A stretch of 25,948 bases of DNA from CAYGZA01 sp964354135 (GTDB lineage Bacteria > Planctomycetota > Planctomycetia > Pirellulales > Thermoguttaceae), in the NCBI GenBank assembly GCA_964354135.1, contig CAYGZA010000057.1:1-25948 (forward strand), written 5' to 3'. The stretch's first letter is position 1; the number at the start of each line of letters is the position of its first letter. Below, in pieces: positions 24,091 to 25,948 of the stretch. The notes under the pieces are model-generated. The model had not been told where the DNA came from and made no database searches. It saw only the letters and a list, made by a program, of their open reading frames with translations. The translations under genes were made by a program, and so were the position numbers.

Positions 24091-25899
24091 ATGAGACGGT
24101 TACTCACTGGTTTGGCTGGCGTCGCGGCACTTGCCCTGGCAGGGCTCCTCGCACACGGCGACGCTCTCGGCGAGACGTGGGACCTCAAGCTCAAACGCCT
24201 GGAGTCGCAAAGCGCGTTCTCGCAGCAGGACTATCAGTACCGGACGACCTTCCCGCAGACCTTCTACAGGCACTTCCAGGACGAGACCGCGGACCCACGG
24301 ACGCGAATCCGCTCTCCCGACCAGGAGGAGCAGGAGAAGGCCTTCAAGCGGATCGTCAAGAAGGAGCCGGCCGAGTATGCGTGCAAGCATCCCTTGCGCG
24401 CCGTGGTCAAGCTCGGCTCGGAGGAGTTCGCCCTCGTCCTCGACGCGGCCCCCTTCAAGCCGGGCCCCAAAGAGGGCAATTCAGAAAAGGCTGGAAGCAA
24501 GGCCAAGCCCGCCGCGAAGGGCGGCCTGTTGGAGTCGTTGAGCCGCTCGCTGGCCGGCAAAGAGGCGCCCAAGCCGCCCAGCCCGCCCGGCAAGCCGATC
24601 GTCTACACGCGGCTCTTCTTCGACGCTAACGGCAATGGCGACTTGACCGACGACAAGGTGATTGAGGGGCAACCGCCCGCGTGGATTGGCTTCTCTTCGG
24701 ATTCCGCCTACCGCCAGTTTCCCCGGGTGGACGTGACCGTGCACGCGGAGGGGACGAAAGGGGACTACGCGTTCACGCTGAGCGCCCGCTCGCACGCGAT
24801 GCCGGGCGGGATGAGCTACGTCTATGCGTCGCTCAATGCCGCGGCGTACCGCGAAGGTGAAATCACCCTGGAAGGCAAGAAGCACCGCGTGGTGCTGATC
24901 GACTTCAACAGCAACGGGCGATTCGACGACGAGAGCCGGATCCGCGAGGGACGTACGGACCAGGAAGGCGTTGTCTACCCGGAGCACGGCGACATCTTGA
25001 TGCTGGACCCCGATGCGAGCCTTCCCGTTTTCTACAATCCCTATGAAGTCACCTCCAGCGGCAATCGCTACCACGTGTCGAAGCTCGTGAACGTCGAAGG
25101 CCGCTACTACGAACTGAAAGTCTCGCCCGCGGGCGACAAGCTCACGCTCACGCCGGCCGCGGCCTCGTTGGGCTACGTGACGAATCCCAATGAGGGCTTC
25201 ACCGCCGTGCTCTACGGCGACAAGGGATTCGTGAAAATCAGCGGCGGAAAAGACAAGCCTGTGCCGCTGCCCGAGGGAGATTGGAGGCTCTTGAGCTATG
25301 CAATCGACCAGACGCGGATGCCCGAGGTGGCCCCGCGACCTGAGAAGAAGACGGACAAGAAGCCGATCGCCAAGAAGGAGGCGGTCAAGCCAAAGTCGAG
25401 CGCCGTGATGTCCGCCTTGGTGAAGGCGATCACGGGCTCCGCCGGCTCAGCGGTGACCGCTCCGATCAGGCCGCTGCAGTTCACGCGCGTCTCGGCCCAG
25501 GCGGGCGGCGACTACAAAGCGGTCCAAGTTCGCAAGGGGGAGACGGTGGCGCTGCCATTCGGACCGCCCTACAAGCCAGTGGTTCGCGTGGATGGCCTTC
25601 AGGGCGACGGGCAGGTCCGCCTGGGACTCTCGCTGGTGGGCTCGGCGGGCGAGCGGTGTACGGACATGACGATCTATGGGAGTCGGCCGGCGAGTCCAGA
25701 GTTCACCATCAGCGACCCCAAGGGCGAGGTCGTCCAGCGCGGCAAGTTCGAGTTTGGGTGAGGCTTCACCTGTGGGTACTCGTGGCGAGTACCGTCGGAG
25801 AAAGCGGAGAAGTATATTGTGCGCGTGGCCATGAAGGCCGGACCTTTCGAGATCGACGAGAAGAACGAGAGCGTCATCCCGGCGTCGGCATTGCGCTAG
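24091..25899 (+). CDS. secreted protein of unknown function; candidate selenoprotein with in-frame UGA at codon 557
   Basis: I do not recognise a named family. The standard reading gives 556 residues ending at UGA 25759-25761; reading through it gives 602 residues to a UAG at 25897-25899. The ATG at 24091 has GGAGG nine bases upstream and begins a signal peptide (LLTGLAGVAALALAGLL, cleavage near ALG-ET). A Lys/Pro-rich stretch (about 130-165) precedes two calcium-loop-like motifs, DANGNGDLTDD (178-188) and DFNSNGRFDDE (271-281). The C-terminal part looks like a beta-sandwich: FTISDPKGEVVQRGKFEFG leads into the UGA, and GFTCGYSWRVPSEKAEKYIV follows in the same frame with similar codon use. A SECIS-like hairpin follows the UGA. 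UGA is an ordinary stop elsewhere here (for example at 14821), so wholesale recoding is unlikely. Alternatives are a nonsense mutation or a sequencing error. Confidence 0.6.
25759..25761 (+). other. in-frame UGA, candidate selenocysteine codon
   Basis: The UGA falls at codon 557, between GKFEFG and GFTCGYSW. A cysteine lies four residues on (codon 561, 25771-25773). The downstream frame stays open for 45 codons, with about four fifths of third positions G or C, like the neighbouring genes. Confidence 0.5.
25763..25805 (+). promoter_or_regulatory. SECIS-like stem-loop immediately downstream of the UGA
   Basis: GGTACTCG (25775-25782) and CGAGTACC (25786-25793) form a perfect 8-bp stem with loop TGG. 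Thirteen bases separate the UGA from the stem and 21 from the loop. Known bacterial SECIS elements have a small apical loop with a G in its first two positions, about 16-37 bases after the UGA. A lower stem is also possible (GCTTC 25763-25767 with GAAAGC 25800-25805, one bulged A). No T tract follows, so it is not a typical terminator. Confidence 0.5.
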
Positions 25900-25948
25900 T
25901 GCCGTTTTCAGTTCAAGAGTTTCGCGTTTTGGAAGAAGTGGCCGTTAG
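25900..25948. other. tail of the window
   Basis: I see nothing interpretable in the last 49 bases after the UAG. Confidence 0.5.

Noticed and set aside
25775..25793. Hairpin after the last gene read as a Rho-independent terminator
   Set aside because: No T tract follows the stem, and the hairpin lies inside a frame that continues to look like protein.

Overview
The window is GC-rich and densely coded, and most likely comes from the chromosome of a planctomycete (Planctomycetota, possibly Pirellulales-like). This is inferred from gene content: a J-like protein with the WLGIPPEEQPPHHYRLL N-terminus typical of that phylum, a secreted tricorn-protease homologue with a Lys/Pro/Glu-rich linker, a secreted WbsX/GH99-like protein, and heptanucleotide arrays between genes. 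No rRNA, tRNA, CRISPR array or complete insertion sequence was seen.

Region 1 (1-5560) is a one-carbon block. fhs (partial, -) makes 10-formyl-tetrahydrofolate. purN (-), purH (+) and fmt (+) consume it, for two purine-ring formylations and for initiator-tRNA formylation. A 205-bp MITE-like palindromic element lies inside a heptamer array between purH and fmt. Region 2 (5592-8570) is a single-chain type IIG restriction-modification enzyme whose C-terminal part is visibly less GC-rich than its flanks. Region 3 (8595-11094, -) is serA followed one base later by a DUF2520 Rossmann-fold gene that starts with GTG.

Region 4 (11423-15552) is regulatory. A membrane sensor kinase overlaps (ATGA) an NtrC-type sigma-54 response regulator, and a STAS anti-sigma-factor antagonist converges on them. 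Just upstream of the STAS gene lies a broken toxin-antitoxin pair: the antitoxin is intact, but the PIN toxin is cut off after its first residues. Region 5 (15676-25899) encodes mostly exported or membrane proteins: a secreted aldose 1-epimerase, a membrane J-like/TPR/zinc-finger protein, a tricorn-like protease, a WbsX-like protein and a 556-602-aa secreted protein.

The most interesting signal is in the last gene. Its frame stops at UGA (25759-25761) in the middle of what looks like a beta-sandwich domain, then stays open and protein-like for 45 more codons to a UAG. Directly after the UGA is a perfect 8-bp hairpin with a UGG loop, at the spacing expected of a bacterial SECIS element, and a cysteine follows four residues later. 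This is a candidate undescribed selenoprotein; a simple nonsense mutation or a sequence error is the main alternative.
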